A stretch of DNA of 64,000 nucleotides from the NCBI GenBank assembly GCA_964036195.1, contig OZ038459.1:11777206-11841205 (forward strand), in the 5' to 3' direction. The stretch's first letter is position 1, and every line of letters starts with the position of its first letter. Position numbers and translations under genes: made by a program. Under the pieces are notes generated by a model. That model was not told where the DNA came from. It saw nothing but the letters and a program-made list of their open reading frames with translations, and did no database searches. This document shows positions 11,601 to 21,340 of the stretch, in pieces. The stretch is from Sphaerolaimus hirsutus. Its lineage: Eukaryota; Nematoda; Chromadorea; Monhysterida; Sphaerolaimidae.

Positions 11601-14600
11601 TCAAAATGCGATTTACTCAAAATCGCATTTTGTGGACTTGTCGACTTTTTGAATTAGACGCCTCAATTCAATATTACCTCAGCAGATCTCTGGAATGAAA
11701 ATATAATAAAATGTCTCTGAAAAGCTTGAAAAAAATATGAATAAACATAAATGCCCTATTTTTCATATTTCCCGGTATTTTTAGAAATAAAAGAAAAAAT
11801 CTCAAAAAGAAAATACCATATTTCTTCTAGGTAATTTTTAACTCTAATACTTCTCTCATCTCCTTTCTTATCTAACGCACCTAGAGCTGCCGGGCATCTG
11901 TCTGCCATATTCATCGTGCTCATCATAATGCCGATCTCTGTCTCGGTCTCGGTCTCGGTTTCGGTCCCTCTCGTCCCGGTACCGGCCGCCATCGCGCTGC
12001 TGCTGGTTGTATTGTTGCTGTTGATTTTGTTGGTTTTGTGGTTGTTGTTGTTGCTGCTGCTGCGGTGGTTGCGATGATCCGGTCTGTGTGGAGGTACATT
12101 TTTGGTACAGAATAAATACCCAACGGTCTCGTGGACTTGAAGCTTGTTAGTTTTTATGTGATTCTGAGGGCCCTCTCCGAGAGTCATTTCTGCTATGCAT
12201 ACGCTTTTCCGACCGTTGCAATTTAAGTCTCTCTTAGCTCAATTAAAATCGTAAAATACCAATAAAATAATGGCAGTTTCTTTAACACGTTTCCATTTAA
12301 ATGATGGGCAAGAAAACTTTTTACCAAAAGTGCAGCCATAACGTTTCATGTAGTACAATACTTACCCACTGTATTTATAAAGTTTTTCAACAAGTGGCAC
12401 GTTGTTTTCAAACGATATGTGATATCTATTTGAGGTGTCAACAGCTTTTTCTTGATGGATGGGTAGAATCAATTAAGTGATCTCGAAATTACCTATTCAC
12501 TGAAAAACGGCGACATCTAAAAAAATGCTTTAAGCCTCACATAACAGATTAGGTAAGTCTCCGTCATTAGTTCACGATGGGAAAACACAAAAAAAAACTA
12601 AGAATGCATCAGCACGACATCCACAGCTAATGTGAGTGTAATTACTGTAAACCAAATTGTTGTGCGCTTGAGTAGGTAATGCATGTACCTTTTTTAGTAT
12701 GTTTAGGCGCTGAATTTTTGTTGCATACACCATCCTAATCTTCAATTTCAAACTTGAAAATGTGGCTCAAATTTTCAAACTTGAAAATGTGGCTCAAATT
12801 TTCAACATCAAAACTACGTGAGTGCCACTTCAAGGTATAGATGGCTGCATTTTTCAGCTGGCTTCGTGGGGGTTCAATATATTTATATTTCAAATAACAA
12901 AATGTATAAGTAGAAGACAAAGCTACGCAAAAGCGCCCAAACTACGGAAAGATAGCTAAAATAGGTATTTTAATACAAAATTTTTTACATGACTAAAATC
13001 GTTGAAAATAAGCAATGGTGTGTAAAACTTATCTATTTTGACAGTTAAAATTGGGTAGATATATGTCAGGAAAATGTCAAAAACTCAGTAAAATCAATAA
13101 AATCTCTTTATTTTATTGACATTTTACATGGCATTTGGCACTTGACTTTACAATTTATAGGATGCGGGACGGTAGTAGCCAAAAAAATTGCTTTGAATTT
13201 CCCTTGAATAACTCCCCCCGTGTGATAGGTGGAAAAGATGTTGGGTCAATTTAAAGTCGACAGACCAAATGGCGCACCGCACACTGCAAAGTGTAACGGA
13301 AAGTCCGGACGATTTTTGCATGGGTGGAATTCAAAGGCGGAATTAAAAAGAGGGGTGGAATTAAAAATCGTCCGAACCGACCCAAATTTCAGTAGTTTTT
13401 CAGATGTGTCGTAAATAAAATCGTCCGATCGTCCGGAAGGGGAGTTGGCAGGGCGCCAAGAGGAATCTCATCATCCAGTAGATGAACCCCCGTACCATCG
13501 TGACATGTTTCACATTTAACTTTGAGTTACTTTCGTTAGTTTGACGACCCCCTTGCAATCTCCTATTTATTCGCACGCAGTAATCATGATATTCCTAATG
13601 GTCGCATCCATTTACGAGCGTATTCACATTTTATCTCTCGACGGGCGAGGCGGCGGCAAATCGCTAGCGCGGCTAGACGGCCGGCGGGCTCGGGCCGCAC
13701 TGGGCCGCTCCATGTGCACGGCGGGCGAACATCAAAAGCGGGTCATGCGCAGCTGAGCATGATGAGCAGCGCGGCCGCGCCAGCTAGCCCCAGCTGTGCC
13801 GCCGCCCACCCGACTGCGATTGGCCCGACGCGTTTTTCTGGGCTGCCCGCTGCCAAACAGTGCCACGTTCAATCGGGCATTTTCATCGAATTACCACCCG
13901 AAGTATCGAATTACCACCCGAATTTCATCGAAGTACCACCCGGGGAGTACCTATATTTTGTCATAGTGGTAATTTTGAGGGGGGTAACGAAAGGGAGGGG
14001 TAAAAGAGTGGTGGGTCAAACGAGGGGGTATTTCGAGGGGGGGTATTATTCCGCCAGAATTTTCGTGAACTCTCAGTACGTCTTTGTTGTTTGTAACGTA
14101 TGCAGACATAGAAAAATGCAACAGACAAATACTGCAGTTTGTGTTCTGCGTAGTGCAGAACACACGTTAAAACAATGTCGGAATCACGTTAGAACAGTGT
14201 TTATACCATCTACGTACTAATATTAGTCTACAGGAGTCTTTACATGTCAGTTATTGATGCATTTTTCTACCCCAGCGCACATCACAAACAACGATTTTGT
14301 ACTAGGATTTCAAAAAAGTTCTTGTGAAATAATAACCCCCCCTCGAAATACCCCCCCCCCCTCTCGGGGGCACTATGAAACAATCACCCCCCGGGGGTAT
14401 TTCGAGGAAATACGGTAGACATAAATAAATATGCAGCTGGTATAAACTCTGTTCTAATGTAGCACAGTCATCGTTGTTAACGCGTACAATGCCCTGCATT
14501 GTTTGTTGTTTTGCATTGTTTGTGCATTGGTCGGATCACAAACGGCAGCTCTTGTCATTTACGCTCTCTTTACACTCAATTGGGGGGGGGGTTATTTCGA

Positions 14601-17600
14601 GGAAATACGGTAATTAGGACAGGTGAAAACGATATTCCATATTTGATGTACACAAAGTGTGCAAATCTGTCAGAACACTCAACTTTCTCTGTGCGCTTGG
14701 GGTGCCCGATGCGAAGCGTCGGGCCCAGGCAGCCCCCACGCGGCCGGCCGTTAAGCCTGGCATGAGATGAACGCAACTCGAACGGGTTGCCGTTTGCGCG
14801 GGGCACCACTTACAAATCCCGTGATAAATAACAACGGGCAATATTTGGCGCACCACACGCAGGAATTTTGAGTTATGCGTTTGAACGTTTTTTGGACGCA
14901 GAATAGGAATGCATATCTTCAAAAAGTTTGAAGGCATTCCTAATCCTTGAACTTTTCGTCCTTATCAATATTCCTTTTTATAGGTTGAATCCATGGCGGT
15001 GACGTCACAAAGCAACGTCGCAATGTCGCACTTCACCACACGGTTCCACTTATTGCAATTTCAATTCACTGCTATTTCAAGGTACCGCTGCGATCTTGGT
15101 CCAATTATTTTTGCGTGCCGTGTCCAGTAATGAACAGTTTGAACAGGCTAAAAATAGCACCCCCCCCCTGCTTGAAACCGCTTGAAATCATGCGCATTCT
15201 AGACACACCCAGCCCAGCCAGAGTACAGACCCAGCAGTTATCTGGTTGCATGGTATCAGATAGGGCACTGGCGGTAGCTCAAATTTAGTGCGCCATGGGA
15301 GGAGTGACCTCATCTCATATCACTGAGGCAAGCATGACAAATGGGTGCCCATCCCCGCCCAGCCCGCTAGACATTCGTTTGCCACGACCGAGCAATAGAC
15401 ATTAGGTATCGCTGGACATGCGTGAGATTTCGGTCATTTCTAGTTACTGTTCAATTGACACGTTGATGTTTAACGGGACAAATCAAATTCGACGGACCCG
15501 CAGATAAGTTAAGAGGTTTTCTAGTCGTTCGTGGATTCGTAACCTGCATAAAATTAGAATTACAGAAGCTAGTCAGACAGTCGTATTTATGTAGATGGGC
15601 AGAAAACTTTAAGCAATTTCAGTAAAATAAATGACAGGCAGCACCGGACCAGTTCCGCACGCACCATAAAACGCGGTCCATGAAACTTGATGCCATAAAG
15701 CCTACTTTTTGCGTCTCTTAAGCCTCAATAAATAGGAAAGGAAAAACGGTGGCAGTGCATTATCAACCACCAACATATGTATTTTATAAACACAACTGTA
15801 AATACTGCACAAAAACGGAAATAGAACGTTCTATTTCCGCGAGCGAATGCGCTATCATAAAGCTGATGTTAATCCCACCGGAACGGGTAACGTGATGCAC
15901 CGTAAATTCAAAAGTTTTGGTTGATATGAATTACAAAATAATGCATACAGTTTATGCTCGAATAATTCCCACTCTTCTGAGTGCGAGGAAAAAATACCCC
16001 CCCCCCCTAAATAACTCCCACTCAAAAACTTCTGACGAAAAATAACTCCCCAGGGCACTCATTCGAGGATATAAATACGTTAGGTGGTTTTGAGATTTGC
16101 CATGAAGAAAGTAGAAAAGTACTGTGTTCAAAAATCAACATGACCACCCAACCCACCATTTCATAAAAAAATTACAGAATAAATTCACTCAATCCACTAA
16201 AAACAACACCTACGGAAACTGTTATTTCGGGACACGATGAAAATAATAAATACTTTTTCACTTTTACCAAATGGCAAACTGCATAGTGGAAGTGGTGTCT
16301 TCATCAATTTTAAGTAATAAAAATAAATGTACCTTAACAGACAATTTCACGTTTTACACTGCATTTGCATTTTACGTCAAGGGTCTCCAATGGGGTGGAA
16401 AAGGGGTACCCCAAATCCTACAACTGTACATCTAAATACCTATGTATGTTCAAGTTCAGCTAGTTATATCTATACCAGAAACGTTTCGGCAACTACCAAT
16501 GGCCTCCCCAATAGTCCAGTGATCTACCGATGTTTATCTACACAAATTAAACCTTAAAATAGATTTTTTACACACCATTGTCTATTTTGAACGATTCGAA
16601 CCCTCACTACAGTCCAAATGTAGGAAACATAAAGCTTTGAGATCGTCCTAGTAAATCTCTCCCCACGCGTAGCGTGGGAACTTAGCGACGCCAAAAAAAA
16701 CACCAAGTGGGATAATCGTAGAAAAAAACCCAGACCAAACCAGCACAGAGTGTGCCACACTGACCATAAATCCGAAAAGGCCGCCGCCCGACGAGCTCTG
16801 CTGTTGCGGCTGCTGCTGCTGCTGCTGCTGCCCATGCTGCTGGTGCTGCTGACTGGGCTGCTGCTGCTGCTGCTGCTGGCCGCCGCCCATAATCGTTGAA
16901 AAGAGGCCGCCCATGCCGCCCGAAGAAGACGCGGCTGGCTTGGCTGGTTGCGGCTGTTGTTGTTGCGAGTAAGGCTGCAAGGTGCGAGGGTGAGTTTTGG
17001 GATTTGTTTGAACGTGCAGCTACCTAATAAGGATGGAAAACTGCTGTCCTAAATTATTTGGCGTTGACTAACAGCACCTAATGGCAGTGATTTAATATAC
17101 TGCAAAACCTCGGCCATCCCTAGGTTAGACTGACGAAACCCGCTACAACTGCCAGAACAAGATGCAACAGCGTACCAAAGAGACAAACACAGAACCTGTT
17201 GCTGTTGGTGCGGCCCGCCGGGGTGCTGCTGCTGCTGTTGGTGTTGATATCCGCTTTGGCCGGGCGTCGGCTGCATGTGCTGCTGCGCCGACGATGTGAC
17301 CGATTGAGTCAGCGAACTGAACAAGCCGCCGCCCGTCTGCAGGATGGTCGATTGAAAAGTGCGTGAATGAGACGCCATAAAGCAATTTTTTGAGTCAGTC
17401 ACTGAGGAGTGACATGACAGCTCCCTACTTAGAGAAAATAAATACAAGTGATAATCGATATGCCGTGCTTAGGGTTCAAACGGGATCCCGATCCCGGATC
17501 CCGTGAAATTCCGGGATTTAGCAGTCCCGATCCCGATCCCGAAACCCCAATCCCGATCCCGATCCCGATCCCGAAATCCAAAAATACCAATCCCGATCCC

Positions 17601-20600
17601 GATCCCGAAAATTTTCAAATCCCGATCCCGATCCCGAGAATCTCCCAAGTCCGGGATCCCGATCCCGGAAAAAATAGTGGAAATTATAAAAAGTGAAAAA
17701 GTTAAATTTTTGCATGCAAAAATGCGAACGCAAACCCCCAGCGTCAATTTTATGTCACTTTTCTAGCATCCAACAGTGTTTTGAGACCTTTTTGAACAAC
17801 TGTGAATGCCAGAACAGTGACGAAAATCTCTATCCCTAGACCCCAATCCCGATCCCGAAAAAATGCCAATCCCGATCCCGATCCCGATCCCGTGACCCCA
17901 ATCCCGGCCAATCCCGATCCCGAAATCTCAAAATACCAATCCCGATCCCGGTCCCGATCCCGAAACCCCAATCCCGATCCCGATCCCGAAATATCAAAAA
18001 GTGAATCCCGATCCCGATCCCGAAAAGTCAATCCCGTTTGAACCCTAGCCGTGCTATCTGTTCACTGTTATGGAGTGTACTGTCTTTGGTGATAACCCAG
18101 ATTCTTGAAAAACACTGAGAAGGGGGTTCCGATTCCAAATCAAAAACGCAATAACTCTTGCTTCCAATGTGTCTTTTCGACATCGTATAACCGCGAAGTG
18201 AGCAATTTTCAGTTCAAAAGAAATTTTTAGAAATTTGAAAATCTCATCGATTAATCAGAGTAAATCGACTACCAGTCTACACAAAACTGACTGAAGTGGA
18301 CGGCTGACTGGCAGACTGCGTCGTAGCAGTGGAGTCGCCAAATAAGCTGCCCAGCAAGCCACCAGACTTCTGCTGTTGCGGCTGCGGCGGCTGCTGCTGT
18401 TGCTGGTGGGGTTGCTGCTGCTGCTGCGCGCCCATCATGTGCTGCTGACCGTGCTGCTGACCGTGCTGCTGCTGACCGTGCTGCTGCGCCACGCCGTTCA
18501 TGGCGCCCTGGGCGGTGCTCGGCGGCAAGATGGCGTCGTTCGGCGCGCCGCTCATCCCCTGCGTGCAGATCACCGTGAATATATCTTATTGTGATGGAAA
18601 CTAGTATTTGAATATTTTACACTCCTCGGCGGGAAACGTGTGAGTCAACTAGCCACCTAGCACGCTAAGTGAGAGAAACGAAAATGAAACAAAAGCCGAA
18701 AATTAGCAGTTGGTGAAAAGGGTAGCCAAGAGAAAAACGATACCGGTGCGGTGATGGTTTCTAGCTGCCTGCCATTGTGCCCCAAGGCGGGAGGGCGTCC
18801 GTTTTGGCGCATGCCCTGCTGCTGTTGCACCTGCGGCTGCTGGGCCACAGACTGATTAGTCAACGTGTTCTGTTGGGGCCTTTGCCCAGCGGTTCTTTGC
18901 TGCGGCTGCTGCTGCGGCTGCTGCTGTGGCTGCTGTTGCAGCTGTTGCGGCTGCTGTTGCTGCTGGTGCGGCTGCTGTGGCTGGTGATTGTGTTGCGTAT
19001 GTCTGAGTGCATCATGGGCGGGCTCGGGCTGCCGCCCCATATGATTGTTCTGATGCGGCAGCTGTTGCTGCTGTTGCTGCCGCTGCTGCTGGGCCGCTTG
19101 CTGCGAGTGCCGTTGCTGCGCCTGTTGCGACGTGCCACCCGTCGAATTGACCGCCATCTGGTTATTCATCTGCAAGCACGCCCACATCTCGGGTTTAAGT
19201 TCACTACGATCACCTTCACTCACATTGGCGAACCTAGGCACTCAACGCCACCCCAATCAAATGATAACACAAGGCTCAGTTAGATAAAATATTTGTGCAG
19301 CTAGTCTCAGCGAAGAAACGGTAAACATATGTCCAACCAAAAGAGATAAATTATACAGTTACTTCTACACAATAGAGGGGGTTCTACTGCTTGTTTTCTA
19401 TTTTAATTGACCGCAATCCGAATAAAGAGTCCAATTACTTGCTGCTCATGGACTCTGGCCTGATTTTTCACCCAGAAAGGGCAAGGAATGGCCCACACAC
19501 ATAGTTGACATCGCAAATAAATGTCAACTGAATGTCAACTAAATAACACCAAAAACTTCAAAGCTACACACCTAATAGAAACAATGAAAATTAAGTGTCA
19601 CGATAAAAAGTTAATTATGCTCTATCACAAGTTGAAATCACAAAATTAACCAACATTTAGTTGACACGAATTTTCATGTCAACTCGTGTGTGTGTGTGTG
19701 TGTGTGTGAGAGAGCTCTTTGAACCACATAATACTTGTTGTGTGAACGCTCGTCCAGGGCCAGCGATTACCTAGTGCTTGTTTTCTGTTCAACTACACCA
19801 GATAAATATACAAATTGATAACACACTATCTATTGCAATGAAAACAATGAACCGATGTCTTAGGTGTTAAATGAACGAAATGAAACAAAATGGGAGGAGA
19901 AAATAAGACGTCTAAATGAATGTAGATGTCAGGGCCTAGTTCTGGGTTGTGACAAGGGCACCTGCAAACACAAAGAATAAACAAATTCGAAACACATATC
20001 TATAACAAATACTCGTGGATATGTACCGCAATTTTTTCCCAACTTTTTTGTTATATTTACTCCGCGGACCGCATTTGCTATGCATTCTTCTGAAGGAAAC
20101 ATTCCATCATGACGTCACCGTTGAATCAAAATTGTTCAAAAAAAGAAGAAAAAAAATTCCCCGCTTGTACGTGACTCCGCCTTTTTATTTTGAATTTTTT
20201 TTCGTTTTATGAAAGTGCGAGCAGAACTATCCTGTTCGCGCATTATCGACTAATCTAAGGCATAAGTAATTTTAGACGCGTACTTTGCGGTCCGCCGAGT
20301 ATACTCATATTTGTTGGTCTAAAACTGTAATTAAGCCGTGAGTGTCCAAAATGGCCAATAATACGATAAAACCAAGTAAAAAATGCAATCCAAACCTGAT
20401 TGTGTGGCTGCTGCTGCGGTCCACCCATGGAAGTGTGGCCGTGAGGCTGCGGCCCCATCATGGTGCCACTGGTGGTAACCGGCTGCTGGTGCACCGACTG
20501 CTGCATCTGTTGGTGGTGCTGCTGTTGCTGCTGTGGCTGCTGTGGCTGGTGTTGTTGCTGGTGCGACTGTTGTTGCTGGTGCGACTGTTGTTGCTGCTGC

Positions 20601-20977
20601 GGCTGGTGTTGCTGCTGCGGCTGGTGCAACTGCGACGGCTGCGACTGCGGCGGCTGCGTCTTCGATGCGGCCAGTTGGGCTAGCGGGTGATTTTGGTTGC
20701 CGGGCATGGGCGGTGGCATTTGCGGCGGCACGTGGTTCTGCATCGACTGCCCCGTGGTGGAGTGGGGCGGCGGCTGTTGTTGTTGCTGCTTCTGCCCCAT
20801 GCCCGGTATGGTGGGCGGGGGGCCGCCCGTAGCCGCGGCCACGCCCTGAGAGGCGACGTCGGCGGCCGCGGTAGCCGCCCCGGCGGCCATGCTGGACGCC
20901 TCGGCGACGGCCTTCTGACCAGCGGCGGCCGCTTGGCCGACGGCGCTGGTCAGCCCGCCCATGAGCCCCTTGAACAT
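5566..20977 (-). CDS. Glutamine-rich disordered protein, nine-exon model (5' complete, 3' end outside window)
   Basis: Nine exons (20977-20396, 19169-18744, 18558-18292, 17336-17196, 16974-16765, 12083-11881, 9650-9483, 8747-8623, 5663-5566) join with GT-AG introns and fully compatible phases into 2220 nt, exactly 740 open codons. Residues 1-60 are Ala/Gly-rich and possibly helical. Residues 60-590 are mostly Gln with Pro and His, punctuated by GGLF-type motifs. Residues 590-608 are Arg/Asp/Glu alternation, and 610-708 are Arg/Ser/Tyr/Asp-rich. The last 32 residues end in a basic amphipathic stretch (AAKIKKFLS). No enzyme domain, signal peptide or membrane segment is visible. The start is the first Met after an in-frame TGA 12 nt upstream and lies in a CpG-rich island. 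The composition suits a condensate-forming scaffold, for example a synaptic scaffold or an RNA or transcription cofactor. I do not recognise the family, so function is open. Confidence 0.8.
5718..5733. repeat. (CA)n microsatellite
   Basis: A short CA run directly precedes a TTGACAT...ATGTCAA palindrome. A similar pairing with a (GT)n run occurs near 19686. Confidence 0.8.
5735..6362. mobile_element. Inverted-repeat unit enclosing family G copy 2
   Basis: About 38 bp at 5737-5777 (CAGTTGACATCGACACC, then AACTGGTTCTGATCC) recurs inverted at 6322-6362 with a few mismatches. Between them lies a family G core (ACTCGAGTACAGAG, gcatacgtatacg). This looks like a composite element or an inverted duplication of the flank. 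It sits in the intron between exons 9 and 8. Confidence 0.5.
6363..7348. other. Intronic A+T-rich DNA, nothing recognised
   Basis: Intron 8 of the Q-rich gene. I see no exon, no RNA gene and no repeat with clear ends here. Confidence 0.5.
7349..7585. repeat. Fold-back element, GCCAGTTCCGCAAAATG family, copy 1
   Basis: The ends GCCAGTTCCGCAAAATGAGA and its complement enclose inverted arrays of AAATGGCAAA / GCGAAGTAAAA words. A second copy at 28911-29250 has a true tandem minisatellite inside. Confidence 0.65.
7825..8580. mobile_element. Family G element, copy 3
   Basis: It has inverted ends with aagtatctgagtacag and gaaaatg... / cattttctgtactga..., matching 4290-4790 and 5820-6300. It lies in intron 8, ending about 40 bp from exon 8. 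Confidence 0.4.
8623..8747 (-). CDS. Q-rich gene exon 8 (Arg/Ser/Asp-rich)
   Basis: It completes codon 666 and encodes residues 667-707 plus one base. The sequence is YGTTGRRRRSHRSYDDV, then an acidic HDGSSDED patch and a short CYSC motif. The acceptor is CCCTGCGCAG. The donor AGGG/GTTGGT leaves one base, which the two leading bases of exon 9 complete. One CxxC alone is not enough to call a zinc finger. Confidence 0.74.
8841..9313. mobile_element. Family B hAT element in intron 7
   Basis: The ends are CAGGGTTCTCCAAGA and TCTTGGAGACCCCTG. Inside are CTATCTATCTATCCCGG words, poly-C runs and a central block with ttttggctat. It matches the complete copy at 27347-27841. No target duplication is visible, so it may be altered at one end. 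Confidence 0.7.
9483..9650 (-). CDS. Q-rich gene exon 7 (Arg/Tyr/Ser-rich)
   Basis: It begins with the single base completing codon 610 and encodes residues 611-665. The start (RDYDYNYERDKERYRDRR) continues the charged alternation of exon 6, followed by SPPPAGRSR and a His/Arg-rich tail. It ends with two bases of codon 666. The acceptor is CTCGCTTAG and the donor CACCG/GTTAGT. Codon use is very GC-rich compared with the flanking introns. Confidence 0.78.
9814..10475. mobile_element. Family A hAT element, copy 1 (intron 6)
   Basis: TAGGGTTGGCCGATG to CCAACCCTA, 662 bp, with a perfect 8-bp duplication AGTAAAAC (9806-9813, 10476-10483). Both subterminal zones are runs of poly-T/poly-A interrupted by ACG. 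The core has no coding capacity. Confidence 0.9.
10917..11324. repeat. Palindromic fold-back element, GCCGGAATTACAGC family
   Basis: The ends TAAAGCCGGAATTACAGCT and its complement pair across about 400 bp (arms about 150 bp). Inner words such as gacgtcatcatttcacg and acacacaattactagaac appear in both arms. The terminal TA suggests a TA duplication. The element at 47940-48384 shares the same end. Confidence 0.75.
11881..12083 (-). CDS. Q-rich gene exon 6 (polyQ to Arg/Asp-rich transition)
   Basis: It encodes residues 543-609 plus two bases of codon 610. The first half is Gln/Asn-rich and the second half is alternating Arg-Asp/Glu, ending in DEHDEYGRQMPGSS. The acceptor is CTCCACACAG and the donor TCTAG/GTGCGT. 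The 2-nt overhang is completed exactly by exon 7. This is the boundary between the low-complexity half and the charged half. Confidence 0.8.
12748..12804. repeat. Two-copy 27-bp tandem repeat
   Basis: Two adjacent units read ttcaaacttgaaaatgtgg plus ctcaaatt. They lie in intron 5, whose remainder from 12084 to 13600 shows no exon. Confidence 0.75.
13640..13860. other. CpG-rich island in intron 5
   Basis: A short GC-rich block with GCGGCCGC and repeated CGGCGGGC words, in A+T-rich surroundings. The open frames here lack splice sites or protein-like pattern. It may be regulatory. Confidence 0.4.
13930..14416. mobile_element. Family T element, inverted
   Basis: The right end is gggggtatttcgagg followed by AAATACGGTA (to 14416). 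The left end is degraded near 13940. The core words cagaacacacgttaaaac, gttagaacagtg and tgcatttttctac are shared with the copies at 25528, 34368, 39061, 56545 and 61070. A second partial unit runs 14417-14612. Confidence 0.65.
14840..14950. repeat. Interspersed repeat shared with 46300-46425
   Basis: Both places carry ttgagt(t/c)atgcgtt, aaacgtttttttgga, atatcttcaaaaa and a shared tcctgatccttc-like tail. Neither copy has clear ends. Confidence 0.55.
15060..16560. other. Intron 5 DNA with family T debris
   Basis: 15955-16075 has family-T-like words (aaataccccccc, aataactccc). The rest of the intron up to exon 5 shows no recognisable feature. Confidence 0.35.
16765..16974 (-). CDS. Q-rich gene exon 5
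   Basis: It encodes residues 473-542 (70 codons, phase 0 to 0). Two Gly-Leu-Phe motifs (GGMGGLFSTIMGGG and SSSGGGLFGFM) flank a polyglutamine stretch. The acceptor is CACCTTGCAG and the donor TTTATG/GTCAGT. A 4.7-kb intron follows. Confidence 0.8.
17196..17336 (-). CDS. Q-rich gene exon 4
   Basis: It encodes residues 426-472 (47 codons, phase 0 to 0). It opens with TGGGLFSSLTQSVTSS and then turns into Gln/His/Pro sequence. The acceptor is CATCCTGCAG and the donor CAACAG/GTTCTG. The 955-bp intron before it holds a complete family-D hAT element. Confidence 0.78.
17470..18047. mobile_element. Family D hAT element, copy 1 (intron 3)
   Basis: TAGGGTTCAAACGGGAT to ATCCCGTTTGAACCCTA, with a perfect 8-bp duplication GCCGTGCT (17462-17469, 18048-18055). 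ATCCCG hexamers are tandemly repeated on both sides of a core containing tgcatgcaaaaa and ccaacagtgtttt. The Ser/Arg-, Asp/Arg- and Gly-rich frames are repeat artefacts. Confidence 0.92.
18292..18558 (-). CDS. Q-rich gene exon 3
   Basis: It encodes residues 337-425 (89 codons, phase 0 to 0). It starts GMSGAPNDAILPPS, passes through HGQQ-type repeats, and ends with a glycine-leucine-phenylalanine motif (KSGGLLGSLFG) followed by Ser/Thr-rich sequence. The acceptor is ATCTGCACGCAG. The donor TTCA/GTCAGT is acceptable but not strong. Confidence 0.78.
18744..19169 (-). CDS. Q-rich gene exon 2
   Basis: It encodes residues 195-336 (142 codons, phase 0 to 0), from MNNQMAVNSTGG to QLETITAP. It is dominated by Gln with scattered His, Pro and Arg. 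The acceptor is a clean GTGCTTGCAG and the donor CACCG/GTATCG. Because the exon begins with an ATG and is symmetric, it can be skipped without a frameshift or joined to an alternative upstream exon. Confidence 0.8.
19494..19710. repeat. TTGACAT inverted repeats beside a (GT)n tract
   Basis: TTGACATCGCAAATAAATG and TTGACACG...CATGTCAA flank about 170 bp. A (GT)n microsatellite at 19686-19708 follows. The same small palindrome with a CA run occurs at 5718-5760. Confidence 0.5.
20038..20310. repeat. Interspersed repeat R (intron 1)
   Basis: Words ctccgcggaccgcatttgct, catcatgacgtcacc and attgttcaaaaaaag recur at 21765-21945 and, inverted, at 30880-30990. The tail at 20221-20310 resembles window positions 1-60. 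The ends are not defined. Confidence 0.5.
20396..20977 (-). CDS. Q-rich gene exon 1 (start codon)
   Basis: It encodes residues 1-194. It begins MFKGLMGGLTSAVG, continues as an Ala-rich segment to about residue 50, then Pro/Met-rich and His/Gln-rich sequence. The donor is CAG/GTTTGG and the exon ends in phase 0. An in-frame TGA lies 12 nt before the ATG, so the start is well supported. The Leu- and Cys-rich frames on the plus strand here are shadows of the CAG codons. Confidence 0.82.
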
Positions 20978-21340
20978 GATGGCTGCGCTTCACTTGACGA
21001 TCGAGCTACGCAGCGGCTCGTAGATCAGTTCGCCGGCGAGCAGGCCGCGGCGCCCGCATCGGGGCGGCAGCTCGCCGCTGCGCCGAAGCGGTGGGCCCGG
21101 CGGGGCGGCCGCCACCGCCCTTGGCCGCCGCGCCGCATGCACCGGTGCGCTGCTGCTGTCGGTGCGGCCGGCGCTCCACCGCCCAAACTTCGTCCCGCCG
21201 GTGGTGCGCGCCAATGTGCAAAACCGACCGTGGAAATTGAATGGATTTTGCGCGAAAAATCGACCGGCCGATTTCACGGTGGATAATTGCTATTGTTTGC
21301 CCGGTTGCAGGTAACGGAGTGGGCAAAGTGGCGGCGCGCG
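20640..21340 (-). promoter_or_regulatory. CpG-rich island at the start of the Q-rich gene
   Basis: GC content and CpG density rise sharply over exon 1 and about 350 bp upstream of the ATG at 20977, including repeated CGGCGGCCGC-type words. It drops back to A+T-rich DNA past 21340. The 5' UTR and transcription start are probably here. No TATA box is evident, as expected for a CpG-type promoter. Confidence 0.5.

Noticed and set aside
17448-18041. Arg/Ser and Asp/Arg dipeptide frames (also 27878-28441, 55441-55904, 56025-56535, 60081-60614)
   Set aside because: They are translations of the ATCGGG hexamer arrays in family D elements and are open on both strands in several frames.
20342-20832. 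Long plus-strand Leu-, Cys- and Ala-rich open frames opposite exon 1
   Set aside because: They are the other frames of CAG/CTG-rich coding DNA; the minus-strand frame has a start, a stop just upstream and consistent splicing.
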